Source: Halobacteriovorax sp. JY17 (GTDB lineage Bacteria; Bdellovibrionota; Bacteriovoracia; Bacteriovoracales; Bacteriovoracaceae). Taken from it: a stretch of 64,000 nt of DNA. Shown in pieces: positions 43,736 through 52,920 of this stretch. The position numbers and the translations under genes were made by a program. The stretch's first letter is position 1; each line of letters opens with the position of its first letter. The notes under the pieces were generated by a model. The model saw nothing but the letters and a program-made list of their open reading frames with translations. It ran no database searches and was not told the origin of the DNA. The stretch spans positions 558,001 to 622,000 of the forward strand of contig NZ_NJER01000001.1 in the NCBI RefSeq assembly GCF_002753895.1. Reading direction: 5' to 3'.

Positions 43736-44449
43736 TTATTCTTTATCACCGATATATAAATTAGAAATTCCAAAAGTTAACTCTTGAAATTTTGCGTTCT
43801 TAAATCCAGCTTCTTTCATCCACTTGGTAAAGTCCTCGCCGTATGGGAAGTCCTCTACCGTTTCATTTAAATACTTATAAGCATCTCTATGCTTTGAAAG
43901 AAGATTTCCAACAAAAGGAAGAAGGTGTCTAAAGTAGAACATGTAGACAGTGTTCACTAGAAAATTCTTTGGAACACCAAACTCCATAATCATGACTCTT
44001 CCGCCTGGCTTTAGAACTCTAAAGATTTCGCGGAGTGACTTCTGTGGATCTGGGAAGTTTCTAATTCCAAAACTAATAGTCACTACGTCCATTGTTTCGT
44101 CGGCTGCAGGAATATTACAACCATCTCCAATATGAAGAGCGATCTTATCTTCTTTCTTTGCTTTCTTTACTTTGACTTTTCCAAGTTCAACCATTCCCTT
44201 AGAAAGATCGATTCCTGTAATTTTAGAAATATTTTCAGACTTAACTAGAACGAGAGGAACATCTCCTGTACCTGTTGCTAGATCAAGGGCCTGCATATTC
44301 TTTCTTGCAGGAAGATTCTTTAGGAGCTTATTTCTCCAATAAATATCAATTCCACAAGATAGTAGCTTATTTAATAGATCGTAAGTTCCTGCAATCTCAT
44401 CAAAAATTTTCCAAGATTCTTTTTTACGGCCTTGAAGTGCTGACGTCAT
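43736..44449 (-). CDS. menG: Demethylmenaquinone methyltransferase
   Basis: 237 residues from ATG 44449, which has AGAGGA 4 nt upstream; a GTG 30 nt earlier has no ribosome site. SAM-binding motif I is LDLATGTGDVPL, then ISFGIRNFPDPQKSLREIFRVLKPGGRVMIMEFGVP, a UbiE/MenG signature region. The N-terminal IFDEIAGTYDLLNKLLSCGID also fits. It methylates demethylmenaquinone in the last step. First gene of the menG-F-D-A-C operon, divergent from the prenyl synthase. Confidence 0.95.
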   Translation of the reverse strand: MTSALQGRKKESWKIFDEIAGTYDLLNKLLSCGIDIYWRNKLLKNLPARKNMQALDLATGTGDVPLVLVKSENISKITGIDLSKGMVELGKVKVKKAKKEDKIALHIGDGCNIPAADETMDVVTISFGIRNFPDPQKSLREIFRVLKPGGRVMIMEFGVPKNFLVNTVYMFYFRHLLPFVGNLLSKHRDAYKYLNETVEDFPYGEDFTKWMKEAGFKNAKFQELTFGISNLYIGDKE

Positions 44450-44616
44450 AGGTTCCTCTTTTAGGTATTCTAAGGGCACAGATATAACTTTTTGTGCCTA
44501 ATGTTGCAAGTGTTGTCTAAAAAAAGAAGTAATCATTTCATGTAACTTCGATCTCATCGAGATTTTAGATTTACAATGGACGTGTGGATTGTTAAAACAG
44601 GGTGTTATTAAATCAC

Positions 44617-44622
44617 TATAAA
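44617..44622 (+). promoter_or_regulatory. Possible -10 element for the prenyl synthase gene
   Basis: TATAAA, 7 nt before ATG 44630, with no ribosome site. A good -35 is not seen, so this is weaker than the other leaderless candidates. Confidence 0.35.
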
Positions 44623-44629
44623 TTATAAT

Positions 44630-45607
44630 ATGTTACAAGACTTTTTATCGACCATTCCATTAAAGACCTTGAAGCATGTCAAAGATATGGACCTAAATAT
44701 ATCTTCTGATAACTGCTCTAAGGCCATAAATGAGCTCCTTCAAAATAGCGTACTTGTTGGTGGTAAACGCCTGCGTCCGCTACTTACTTACCTTGTGGGG
44801 AATCTCTATGGTGTGGACTTTAAAACTCTTGATCCTTACGCAAAATCCATTGAATTAGTACACGCGGCAAGCCTTAGTCATGATGATGTCATCGACAATG
44901 CAACGACAAGACGTGGCGTGCCTTCAATAAATATTCAGGCCTCTAATAAGAAAGCTGTTCTTGCGGGAGATTACTTACTCTCTGATGTGATTGTTAATTT
45001 AACTCGTGCAGGTAATTTAGAATTAGTTGGCGAGATGGCCAAGGTTATTCAAGATCTAGCTGTAGGTGAGTGGATTCAATCAGACGCAATTGAGACGAGA
45101 AAGTATACGAGTGCTCTTATTGAAGAAATAGCAATTAAGAAAACTGCTTCTGTTATGAGTTGGTGCTGTTACGCTCCGGCGATTATTGCAAATCTTGATC
45201 GCACGACAATTGAAAAGTCTAAGCAGATGGGAATTGATCTAGGAATTGCCTTTCAATTAATGGATGATACACTGGATTTCTCTAGTGAGTCTCAAAAAGA
45301 TGCCAATCTTGATTTAGATAATGAACTTGTAAATTCTGTGATCTTTCAGTGGCTCTGTCTTCATCCTGCTGAATTTGAAAGATATCAAAAAGGTGAGTCT
45401 CTCTCTAAACTCTATACGGGTGAGAAAATTGAAAAGGCCGTAGAAGTAGTAAGAGAAGCGGCCAATAAGCACATTGAAAGTGCGAGAAACCTTTTGGATG
45501 AAATCGAAAAAGATCTCTGTCAAACCGAGAAAGAGTTAAAGGCCTTCTCTAAGAATAAGAAGCCTATTCTCTATATCTTTGATTATCTAACTCAAAGACG
45601 TCACTAA
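44630..45607 (+). CDS. Trans-polyprenyl diphosphate synthase
   Basis: 325 residues of the IspA/IspB superfamily. The first Asp-rich motif is HDDVIDNATTRRG and the second is QLMDDTLDF; GGKRLRPLL and the KTAS motif are present. It should make the long isoprenoid side chain used by MenA, which fits its position divergent from the men operon. No Shine-Dalgarno sequence precedes the ATG. The stop codon abuts the stop of the convergent gene. Confidence 0.94.
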   Translation: MLQDFLSTIPLKTLKHVKDMDLNISSDNCSKAINELLQNSVLVGGKRLRPLLTYLVGNLYGVDFKTLDPYAKSIELVHAASLSHDDVIDNATTRRGVPSINIQASNKKAVLAGDYLLSDVIVNLTRAGNLELVGEMAKVIQDLAVGEWIQSDAIETRKYTSALIEEIAIKKTASVMSWCCYAPAIIANLDRTTIEKSKQMGIDLGIAFQLMDDTLDFSSESQKDANLDLDNELVNSVIFQWLCLHPAEFERYQKGESLSKLYTGEKIEKAVEVVREAANKHIESARNLLDEIEKDLCQTEKELKAFSKNKKPILYIFDYLTQRRH

Positions 45608-46087
45608 TTACTTTCTTTTAACTAGAATACAATGTGGAAGAGCTCTCGTGGCATCTTTGATCGCGCGCTTACATCGTTCCACGCCAGAAGGTGTGTGCCT
45701 TGGAAAACTTCTCTGTTTTGCATCTTCAAAAATAAGAGGATCGCTCTTTCTCGCTCGGTCTACTTTTGATTGGTACATTCTTATTTCAGCACTACAATCT
45801 TTGAAGACTTTACTACCGCTTCTAAGCCAAGAGAAGTTTAAGTGGTAATCGCCAGCAATGATCTTTCTATTCTCTTCTAATATAGAGACACTATAATTCT
45901 TTTCTTTTAAGTATTCGATGAGGACATCTTTGTACTTAAGGTCTTCTTTTGAATCAAAAGTATCCCAGAGCTTTAGGCGACAGGTGTCGTGCTCTCTCTT
46001 GTAGAAGATATGATCAGTGGCCGCTGACACACTTTGTGCCAGCATGAGAATTAAGACTAAAGAAATTGCTTGTAGTCTTCTAGACAT
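45608..46087 (-). CDS. Secreted protein of unknown function
   Basis: 159 residues with a signal peptide (MSRRLQAISLVLILMLAQSVSA). The mature part has four Cys and many basic residues (HDTCRLKLWDTF, KVFKDCSAEI, VERCKRAIKDA, LPHCILVKRK), compatible with two disulfides. No family is recognised. It overlaps the 3' end of the aminopeptidase P gene by 31 nt in another frame, so the two are co-transcribed. Confidence 0.7.
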   Translation of the reverse strand: MSRRLQAISLVLILMLAQSVSAATDHIFYKREHDTCRLKLWDTFDSKEDLKYKDVLIEYLKEKNYSVSILEENRKIIAGDYHLNFSWLRSGSKVFKDCSAEIRMYQSKVDRARKSDPLIFEDAKQRSFPRHTPSGVERCKRAIKDATRALPHCILVKRK

Positions 46088-47379
46088 GCGGCCTCCACTT
46101 CTTTAATTTCTTTTGGAATCATTGCTGTTAAATTTTCGTGAGAGTTTTCAGTGATAAGTATATCATCTTCAATTCTAACCGCTAGTCCTCTAAAGTGCTC
46201 AGGGATATCTAGATTATCTCTTTGGAAGTAGAGACCAGGTTCAACTGTGAAGCACATTCCCTTTTCAAATTTTATGGCATTGAAGTCTTTATCTAGGTAT
46301 GGGTTTTGATCGTGAACATCAAGACCTATCCAGTGAGAAGTTCCATGTGGGTAGAACTCTTTATAGAGATTCTTTTCAATGATTTCTTCAACGCTTTCTT
46401 TTAAAATTCCAAGCTCTTTAAGTCCTTTGGATAATTCTTTCACTGACTCCATGTGAACTTCTTCAAGAGTGTGTCCTGGAGAGCATTTTGAAAAGCTTGC
46501 TTTCATGGCGCGAAGAACGATTTCATAAATCTCTCTTTGAGTTTTTGAAAATTTTCCATTCACTGGAAAAGTTCTGGTCACATCGCTGGCGTAAGTATTG
46601 AACTCACTGCCTGCGTCGATGAGTAGGGTTTCACCATCAATAAGTTTGGCATTGTTTTCTACGTAGTGAAGAATTGTTCCATTCTCTCCACACGCAACAA
46701 TTGACCCATAGGCCTCACCACTTGCTCCGTGCTTCTTAAAGAGATAGTTCATTGTATTGTGAATGTCGGCCTCTGTGTGATCTGTACTGGCCATGGCCAT
46801 TGCCGCTCGGTGAGCTTTATTAGTAGCTGCCGCTGCATTTTTCATATTTAAGATTTCATTTTGGTCTTTGATTAATCTCTGTTTTTCAATAATTGTATTT
46901 AAGTGTCTATAGGCCTTTGGTGTTGGAACTTTTAGTCTATTTCTTGGATCAAGACCATTTGCCATTTTTCTCACTTTATTAAAGAGAGTATCGTTATTGT
47001 GGAGGTCAATGAAAATTTCACTATGTCCTTTCATGAGTTCTGGAAGAACTTTATCAAAGTCTTCTAGGGAATAAGTCTCGTCCATTTCAAAAATATCTTT
47101 TGATTTCTCAACACCTAATCTTCTTCCTGCCCAAATTTCTTGCATACGATCGTTTGGTCTAACAAAGAGGTGATCTTTCTTTATACCATGAGGAGTGAGA
47201 ACAAGAATTGAGTCGGGCTCACTGCTACCTGTGAGGTATTTAAAATTTGAATTTTGGCGAAAATCAAATTCAGTATCATTTGATCTTGTCATATGTGTGG
47301 CCGCAGGAAGGATTGCAATACCGTCTTTTAATTTTGATATTGTCGCAATTCTTCTACTCTTATAATTTGTTGATTCCAT
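46057..47379 (-). CDS. pepP: Xaa-Pro aminopeptidase (aminopeptidase P)
   Basis: 440 residues of the M24B family. The AMP_N domain covers about residues 1-130 (TRSNDTEFDFRQNSNFKYLTG). The dinuclear metal ligands are in LLIDAGSEFNTYASDVTRTFPV, then the His in YPHGTSHWIGLDVHD and the two Glu in FTVEPGLYF and AVRIEDD. It removes an N-terminal residue preceding proline, in the cytoplasm. GGAG lies before the ATG. Length is normal. Confidence 0.95.
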   Translation of the reverse strand: MESTNYKSRRIATISKLKDGIAILPAATHMTRSNDTEFDFRQNSNFKYLTGSSEPDSILVLTPHGIKKDHLFVRPNDRMQEIWAGRRLGVEKSKDIFEMDETYSLEDFDKVLPELMKGHSEIFIDLHNNDTLFNKVRKMANGLDPRNRLKVPTPKAYRHLNTIIEKQRLIKDQNEILNMKNAAAATNKAHRAAMAMASTDHTEADIHNTMNYLFKKHGASGEAYGSIVACGENGTILHYVENNAKLIDGETLLIDAGSEFNTYASDVTRTFPVNGKFSKTQREIYEIVLRAMKASFSKCSPGHTLEEVHMESVKELSKGLKELGILKESVEEIIEKNLYKEFYPHGTSHWIGLDVHDQNPYLDKDFNAIKFEKGMCFTVEPGLYFQRDNLDIPEHFRGLAVRIEDDILITENSHENLTAMIPKEIKEVEAACLEDYKQFL

Positions 47380-47466
47380 CTATTTCTCCTAAGTCGTTAT
47401 TATAGGCCAGTGTAGGTACTTCGGTCAAAATTTGTTTGAAAAGTGTAGGTTCATTGAGGGATTGTG

Positions 47467-47496
47467 CAAAAAAAAAGGGCCTAGTGAATAGGCCCT
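47467..47496 (-). terminator. Terminator after ppa
   Basis: Minus strand: AGGGCCTA-TTCAC-TAGGCCCT followed by a run of nine T. Confidence 0.9.
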
Positions 47497-47501
47497 GATC
47501 A

Positions 47502-48041
47502 TTATTTCTTTAGATTTTTTTCTTCTTTATTGTAGAGATCAATTGCATTTTGAAGAACAACTAGTGCCTCTTTTTGGTCAGTGAAGTCATTTACTTCAAC
47601 AGACTTATTCTCTAGAGATTTATAAGTCTCAAAGAAGTGTTTAATTTCTTTAAGAGTGTGCTCTGGAATATCTTTAATAGAGTTGAATCCATTAAATTGT
47701 GGATCGTCAGCATGAACAGCGATTAATTTATCATCTACTTCTCCGCCGTCGATCATATGCATATTTCCAATGATTTTAACACTCATTAGGCATAGAGGAA
47801 CAACTACAGCTTGACCTAGAACTAGAACATCGAGAGGATCATTGTCATCACAATATGTTCTTGGGATAAACCCGTAGTTCGCTGGGTAATGGACTGCACT
47901 TGAGAGAATTCTATCAACTTTAATTAGTCCAGTTGTCTTATCTAATTCGTACTTAGTTTTCTCACCACGAGGTACTTCGATAATTGCATTTACTATTGCC
48001 GGACCTTCTTGCCCGAGAGACACATCATGCCATGGATTCAT
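47502..48041 (-). CDS. ppa: Inorganic pyrophosphatase (family I)
   Basis: 179 residues from ATG 48041, which has AAAGG 8 nt upstream and matches the usual family N-terminus; in-frame ATGs at 48071 and 48113 would add 10 or 24 residues. The active site is clear: VPRGEKTKYELDK, YPANYGFIPRTYCDDNDPLDVLVL with the Asp cluster, and GEVDDKLIAVHADDP. It hydrolyses pyrophosphate in the cytoplasm and pulls biosynthetic reactions forward. It is flanked by strong terminators, so it is a single-gene unit. Confidence 0.93.
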   Translation of the reverse strand: MNPWHDVSLGQEGPAIVNAIIEVPRGEKTKYELDKTTGLIKVDRILSSAVHYPANYGFIPRTYCDDNDPLDVLVLGQAVVVPLCLMSVKIIGNMHMIDGGEVDDKLIAVHADDPQFNGFNSIKDIPEHTLKEIKHFFETYKSLENKSVEVNDFTDQKEALVVLQNAIDLYNKEEKNLKK

Positions 48042-48140
48042 TACTTCTACCTTTTTTAAAATTTGCGCCATTCTAGACCTAAATCCATAGAGAGTAAATT
48101 TCTTGAAGGCCATTTCTTGGATTTTTTACATGACAATGCA

Positions 48141-48168
48141 CAAAAAAAGGCCCTATTAAGGGCCCTTT
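48141..48168. terminator. Terminator between ppa and the Cys-rich gene
   Basis: Seven A, GGCCCT-ATTA-AGGGCC, C, four T on the plus strand. The minus-strand side has the longer T run and serves the 48190 gene. Confidence 0.85.
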
Positions 48169-48189
48169 TCAGATATATAATATCTAGAA

Positions 48190-48807
48190 TTATCTTTGAG
48201 TACAGTATTGTCTATTGATTACGTTTCTTTGACACTGATTCATCGCTTTTTGACAAGCTTTTGCCAGAACTCCAGAACCTTGACGACCGCTGGCCTGCGC
48301 TGTGTGAGAGTCTCTCACTCTACCTTGTCCACCTCTTCTATCAACAGTACAAGATCTTGTAACATTTCTAGTTGGAGGAGTTGGTCTTGAGTAGGACTGA
48401 ACACATCTTGCTCTTAAGTTTCTTCCATTTCTATTTCTCTGGATTAGGTCTCTCATACAAGCATCTTCTGCTGCTCTACAGCTTTGTCTACTAAATGTAT
48501 CGATCACAGCTCCATTTCGTCTTTGCATATCATAAGAGCAGTTTCGGTTTCCATTTCCATTTCCTCTACCTTCTACGGAACAAGTAAGGTTTGCATTTCT
48601 ATCCCATCTTCTTCTTTCATTTAACTCTTGCCTACAATCGCGTAGAGCTTCGTTACATGCTCTTTGTTGATTGAAGTCAAATTTCACAAATGTTTGAATT
48701 GTGTATGAGCCAAATCTGTCTAGTTGATCAAGTTTCGCCGTACATACTTCTGCGCTTACGCTAGATACAGTCAATAAAGTTACAAGTGCCATTAAGATTT
48801 TCTTCAT
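48190..48807 (-). CDS. Cys/Arg-rich secreted protein with three internal repeats
   Basis: 205 residues with a signal peptide (MKKILMALVTLLTVSSVSA) and GGGAG before the start. The mature protein has about three copies of a 45-60 residue unit: an opening Cys, a beta-like stretch, then ACxxAxxxCxxxLxxR and a closing Cys (for example RACNEALRDCRQEL, DACMRDLI, KACQKAMNQC). The even Cys pattern suggests a disulfide bonded repeat. It is strongly basic. No family is recognised. Confidence 0.78.
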   Translation of the reverse strand: MKKILMALVTLLTVSSVSAEVCTAKLDQLDRFGSYTIQTFVKFDFNQQRACNEALRDCRQELNERRRWDRNANLTCSVEGRGNGNGNRNCSYDMQRRNGAVIDTFSRQSCRAAEDACMRDLIQRNRNGRNLRARCVQSYSRPTPPTRNVTRSCTVDRRGGQGRVRDSHTAQASGRQGSGVLAKACQKAMNQCQRNVINRQYCTQR

Positions 48808-49176
48808 TCTGAGTTCTCCCTCTTGGTTGTTTCGTACTTATGTTTTCTCTTCTTGGAGATCGTGTGGCAACGGTTGCCGGTAAATAAGAGCTATTTTTTT
48901 ACAAATGTAATACTTTTTTGTCAGATGTAAGATTTCACATTTTTTGTGAAATGAGAAAAATTTCTAAGTTGTTAATAATATTACTGGTGTCAAAGTGCGC
49001 ATAGGGTCAGATTGGAACAGAAGGTATCTTTCTTACTTTATTTAATTTTTCGATGATCTTTGTTGATGCATTAGGTTATCCCTAATTGATCAAATTAGAT
49101 GAGCCAGAAAATTAGTTTTTCTACAGTAGAAGTCGATGGGGAAAATAAGCTAAATTATTAATATATTGAGGTTTTA
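48808..49176. other. Intergenic region between two divergent genes
   Basis: No gene was seen in this 369-bp AT-rich stretch. It holds promoters for the Cys-rich gene (-) and the BCCT transporter (+), neither identified with confidence, and one notable hairpin at 48932-48952. Confidence 0.5.
48932..48952. promoter_or_regulatory. Inverted repeat in the divergent promoter region
   Basis: ATTTCACA-TTTTT-TGTGAAAT, perfect 8-bp arms. The TGTGA/TCACA half sites resemble Crp/Fnr-type operators but the spacing is shorter than the usual 6-nt centre by one base. Confidence 0.4.
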
Positions 49177-51126
49177 ATGAATGAATCGACGATGAATAAG
49201 AGGGTCTTCCTCACTTCGGCCGTCTTTATTGTGCTAATTACAATCTGTGGGTCTATCTGGCCTTCGGGAATAGAGCAATTATTTAAAGGAATTCAACACT
49301 GGCTAATCACTAATACTAGTTGGGTCTATGTTCTCTCTGTGGGAATTATTCTCTTCTTCTCTCTCTGGCTAATGTTTAGCAGAATGGGGGATATAAAGCT
49401 TGGGCCTGATCACTCTGAGCCTGAGTACACTAATACCTCGTGGTTTGCCATGCTCTTTAGTGCGGGAATGGGGATTGGACTGCTCTTCTTTGGAGTGGCC
49501 GAGCCTATGATGCACTTTAGTTCTCCTCCTGTAGGGGAGGGACAAACTATAGAGGCGGCGAGAGAGGCGATGAAGATCACTTTCTTTCACTGGGGACTTC
49601 ACGCCTGGGCAATTTACGCAACCCTTGGAGTCATCCTTGCTTACTTCTGTTATAGAAAAGAGTTACCACTTCTGCCAAGGTCAGCTTTCTATCCAATTAT
49701 TGGAGATAAAATTCATGGTGTTCTTGGAGATTGCGTAGACATCTTTGCTATTATTGGAACGATGTTTGGTGTTGCGACCTCTCTAGGTTATGGAGTGACT
49801 CAGGTCAATGCAGGTTTACACTATCTCTTTGATCTTCCGCAAACGGGAATGATTCAAGTGGCACTGATAGCAGGGATTACACTTCTTGCAACCATCTCTG
49901 TAGTCCTAGGCCTAGATGGTGGAATTAAGAAATTATCAAATATAAACCTCTTTCTGGCGCTAGTTCTTCTCGTTGCTGTTATTATTCTAGGGGATACGGT
50001 CTTCTTATTAAAATCATATATTCAAAATACTGGGGCCTATCTTTCAGATATTATTTATAAGACATTTAATCTCTATGCCTATGAGAAGAAAGAATCTTGG
50101 ATTGGCGGATGGACACTTCTCTACTGGGGATGGTGGATTTCATGGTCACCATTTGTGGGAATGTTTATTGCTAGAATTTCTAAAGGAAGAACGATTAGAG
50201 AGTTCATGGTCGGCGTCGTCTTTGTTCCGGCCGCTTTTACATTTCTTTGGATGTCTGTTTTTGGAAATTCTGCGATCTCTCTTGCTCTTCAGGGAAAGGC
50301 CGATAAGTTAATTGAAACTGTGAATACAAATGTTCCAGTAGCTCTCTTTCAATTCTTTGAATACTTACCAGGGGCAACTTTTCTCTCAGGACTTGGAGTT
50401 CTTCTTGTGATGACGTTCTTTATTAGTTCATCTGATTCAGGCTCTCTTGTTATAGATACCCTCGCTTCAGGTGGAGAGGAAGAACCTCCTGTGTGGCAGA
50501 GAATTTTCTGGGCAGTTCTTGAGGGCGTCGTAGCCGCAACACTACTCTTGGCCGGTGGGCTAGGTGCACTTCAAACAATGACCATTGCCTCGGCCTTTCC
50601 GATGATTTTTATGATTATGGTGGCGCTCTTTGCTTTTATAAAATCACTTCGAGCAGATTATCTCTTGATGAGTTCGGTGCAAAATCATTCGACAACAATT
50701 CAATATACACAAGCTTCAATGGGCTGGAAGGATAGGCTAAAGACTTTAATAGATCATCCCTCCGAAGAGAGTGCTAGAAACTTTATTAAAGACATAGGAC
50801 TTCCGGCCATTGAGGAATTAGCAGAAGAGCTTTCAAATAAAGACCAAATCGTTGAAGTGAATAGGGGAGATGAGAGTGTTGATTTAACGATCAAGAATCT
50901 TAATGTTGAAGACTTTCACTATTCGATTAGGCTTAGAGAGTTTATGACTCCTGACTATATTGATGAGAGTCAGAAGTCTTATTGGAGAGCAGAAGTTTTT
51001 CTCTTCTCTGGTGGGCAGCACTACGATATCTTTGGATATTCAAAAGAGCAGATTATTGCAGATGCTATAACTCAATATGAGAAGCATTTTCATTTTCTAC
51101 ATGTAAATAATTTCGAGAAAGTATAA
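49177..51126 (+). CDS. BCCT-family betaine/choline/carnitine transporter
   Basis: 649 residues with about 12 transmembrane helices. GMGIGLLFFGVAEPMMHF and the aromatic segment WTLLYWGWWISWSPFVGMFIARISKGRTIREF are the BCCT signature and substrate cage. A cytoplasmic tail of about 120 residues follows the last helix, as in BetT-like members that respond to osmotic stress. It probably imports glycine betaine, choline or a related compound. GAGG lies 5 nt before the ATG. A strong terminator follows. Confidence 0.95.
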   Translation: MNESTMNKRVFLTSAVFIVLITICGSIWPSGIEQLFKGIQHWLITNTSWVYVLSVGIILFFSLWLMFSRMGDIKLGPDHSEPEYTNTSWFAMLFSAGMGIGLLFFGVAEPMMHFSSPPVGEGQTIEAAREAMKITFFHWGLHAWAIYATLGVILAYFCYRKELPLLPRSAFYPIIGDKIHGVLGDCVDIFAIIGTMFGVATSLGYGVTQVNAGLHYLFDLPQTGMIQVALIAGITLLATISVVLGLDGGIKKLSNINLFLALVLLVAVIILGDTVFLLKSYIQNTGAYLSDIIYKTFNLYAYEKKESWIGGWTLLYWGWWISWSPFVGMFIARISKGRTIREFMVGVVFVPAAFTFLWMSVFGNSAISLALQGKADKLIETVNTNVPVALFQFFEYLPGATFLSGLGVLLVMTFFISSSDSGSLVIDTLASGGEEEPPVWQRIFWAVLEGVVAATLLLAGGLGALQTMTIASAFPMIFMIMVALFAFIKSLRADYLLMSSVQNHSTTIQYTQASMGWKDRLKTLIDHPSEESARNFIKDIGLPAIEELAEELSNKDQIVEVNRGDESVDLTIKNLNVEDFHYSIRLREFMTPDYIDESQKSYWRAEVFLFSGGQHYDIFGYSKEQIIADAITQYEKHFHFLHVNNFEKV

Positions 51127-51130
51127 AAGA

Positions 51131-51157
51131 AAAGGGGAGTGCTAGACTCCCCTTTTT
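51131..51157. terminator. Bidirectional terminator between BCCT and lysyl-tRNA synthetase genes
   Basis: AAAGGGGAGT-GCTAG-ACTCCCCTTT followed by T residues; A run on the other side. Confidence 0.9.
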
Positions 51158-51162
51158 ATTTC

Positions 51163-52746
51163 TTATTTAAAGAGTTTTAAGACTCTATCTTTACCAATTG
51201 TTCTAATAAAGCCCGCTAGTTTTGGACCTTTTTCTTTTGAAATCAATCTATCGTACATAACAGGAAAGACATCATTTGGCTCAACTTCAACAGAGTGAAT
51301 GACTTCATACATTTTCTCATGAAGCTCTTTATCTGTTGTAATTGAATCCCATTCATTAGAAATAAATTCAGAAAACTTATTCAAGAATTGGGCCTGCTTG
51401 TCGCCGCATTGAGTGTCTTTTACATCAGAGTTAATTTTAAATTTAAATTCTTCTGGAGCGTAGTTTTCTAACCAGTGAAGTGCGCAAAGACTTCTCTCGT
51501 TAAATCTTCTCTCATCTCTGTCATTTTTAATTTCAGCTTCGTAGTACTTCTTTGCCTGATCAATATTTCCGTCATTGATTTGAAGAACATTACAAAGGTG
51601 TCTAAATGAAGGCTGGAATGGGCAAGTCTTAGGAGCCTCTCCAATTTGAGAAAGCTCATAAACTCTCTTGGCCATATTTACTTTCTTTTCATTTCCAGCT
51701 TCAAGACCAAAGGCAAGTCTCTCTTGTCTATCAAAGTCTTCATAAGTTTTTAGAACATCTAGATCAAAACTAACGGCGAAATCTACATTTGATTTATAGC
51801 TCGCAAAAATCCATCTCACCATTTCAGGTTCGTAAACTTTTAGAACGTCATTGACTGTGACAAGATTTCCTTTAGAAGAAGACATTTTCCCGCCAGCACC
51901 TTTAATAGAGACAAAGTCGTATTGAAGATAGACAGGAGTTTCTCCGCCGTAGAGCTTCACGATATCTTTTGCTGTTGTATAAGATCCACCCTGTGAAGAG
52001 TGATCTTTTCCACCTGGCTCAAAATCTACATTTTCGTAAACCCAACGCATCGGCCAATCGACACGCCATGGAAGTTTTACTTTATCAGTTGTCTCAAGAT
52101 CAATAGTTCCCGTGTAATCGTGTTTCTTATGCTTATAAGTGATTGTGTTATTTCCATCCCATCCAGTAATTTCAGTTTCATCGGTTAGATATTTTTCACA
52201 GTAAACTGAGATTGGATAATATTCATCACCGTAAGGAGTTGATCTATATTGGTTTAAGATGGCTGCAATATCACCTTTCATCTCAAGTGCTTTTTTGATC
52301 TGTGATTTATAATCACCAGCTCTATATTTCTTAGCTTGATAAATTGGCTCAACAGAAACACCAACTTTTTCAAGCTGTGCTTCAAAGTTTTGCTCATGGT
52401 GAGCAGCGTATGACTCGGCAACTTCAAAAGGATCTGGAGTGTCAACAATTGGTCTAAAGAGATATTCAGCGAGTTCATCTTGCTTTGGAAGATTCATTGG
52501 AACTTTTCTAAATGTATCGTAGTCATCCCAACTAAAAATAAATCGAACTTTCTTTCCACGGTCTCTTAGAGCTCTCGCTACAAAGTCTACTGTGATAACT
52601 TCTCGGAAGTTTCCAAAGTGAACAACACCCGATGGAGTAATCCCACTTGCAACAGTGTACTCTTCTTTATCGCCTCTTTGCTTGATGATTCTGTCCGCTG
52701 TAAAATCGGCCCAGTGAATAAGTTGTCTTTGATTATCATCACTCAT
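51163..52746 (-). CDS. lysK: Lysyl-tRNA synthetase, class I
   Basis: 527 residues with the class I motifs: the HIGH-type HFGN (residues 43-46, SGVVHFGNFREV) and KMSSS in GAGGKMSSSKGN. This is the class I LysRS found in archaea and scattered bacteria, unrelated to the class II LysS of most bacteria. It charges tRNA-Lys in the cytoplasm. GAGGA lies 8-9 nt before the ATG. The sequence is complete, so it may be the only LysRS of the organism. Confidence 0.95.
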   Translation of the reverse strand: MSDDNQRQLIHWADFTADRIIKQRGDKEEYTVASGITPSGVVHFGNFREVITVDFVARALRDRGKKVRFIFSWDDYDTFRKVPMNLPKQDELAEYLFRPIVDTPDPFEVAESYAAHHEQNFEAQLEKVGVSVEPIYQAKKYRAGDYKSQIKKALEMKGDIAAILNQYRSTPYGDEYYPISVYCEKYLTDETEITGWDGNNTITYKHKKHDYTGTIDLETTDKVKLPWRVDWPMRWVYENVDFEPGGKDHSSQGGSYTTAKDIVKLYGGETPVYLQYDFVSIKGAGGKMSSSKGNLVTVNDVLKVYEPEMVRWIFASYKSNVDFAVSFDLDVLKTYEDFDRQERLAFGLEAGNEKKVNMAKRVYELSQIGEAPKTCPFQPSFRHLCNVLQINDGNIDQAKKYYEAEIKNDRDERRFNERSLCALHWLENYAPEEFKFKINSDVKDTQCGDKQAQFLNKFSEFISNEWDSITTDKELHEKMYEVIHSVEVEPNDVFPVMYDRLISKEKGPKLAGFIRTIGKDRVLKLFK

Positions 52747-52920
52747 TGCGTAATTTCCTCATTTTTTATTTTTCATACATTGACATTGGCGGAAATATTA
52801 CCACCTTAAACATAAGGCGAAAAGACACTAATTAGGCTAAATCAGGTACTTTTGAGAATTTTTTCACTGTAATTGACTAATTGGTGGCCGGTTATGTTTA
52901 ATGGGGCTTAAAGGATTTAT

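Noticed and set aside
48932-48952. Crp/Fnr site upstream of the BCCT gene
   Set aside because: The TGTGA/TCACA arms have a 5-nt centre and inverted order (TCACA first), unlike TGTGA-N6-TCACA, so a Crp call is not supported.
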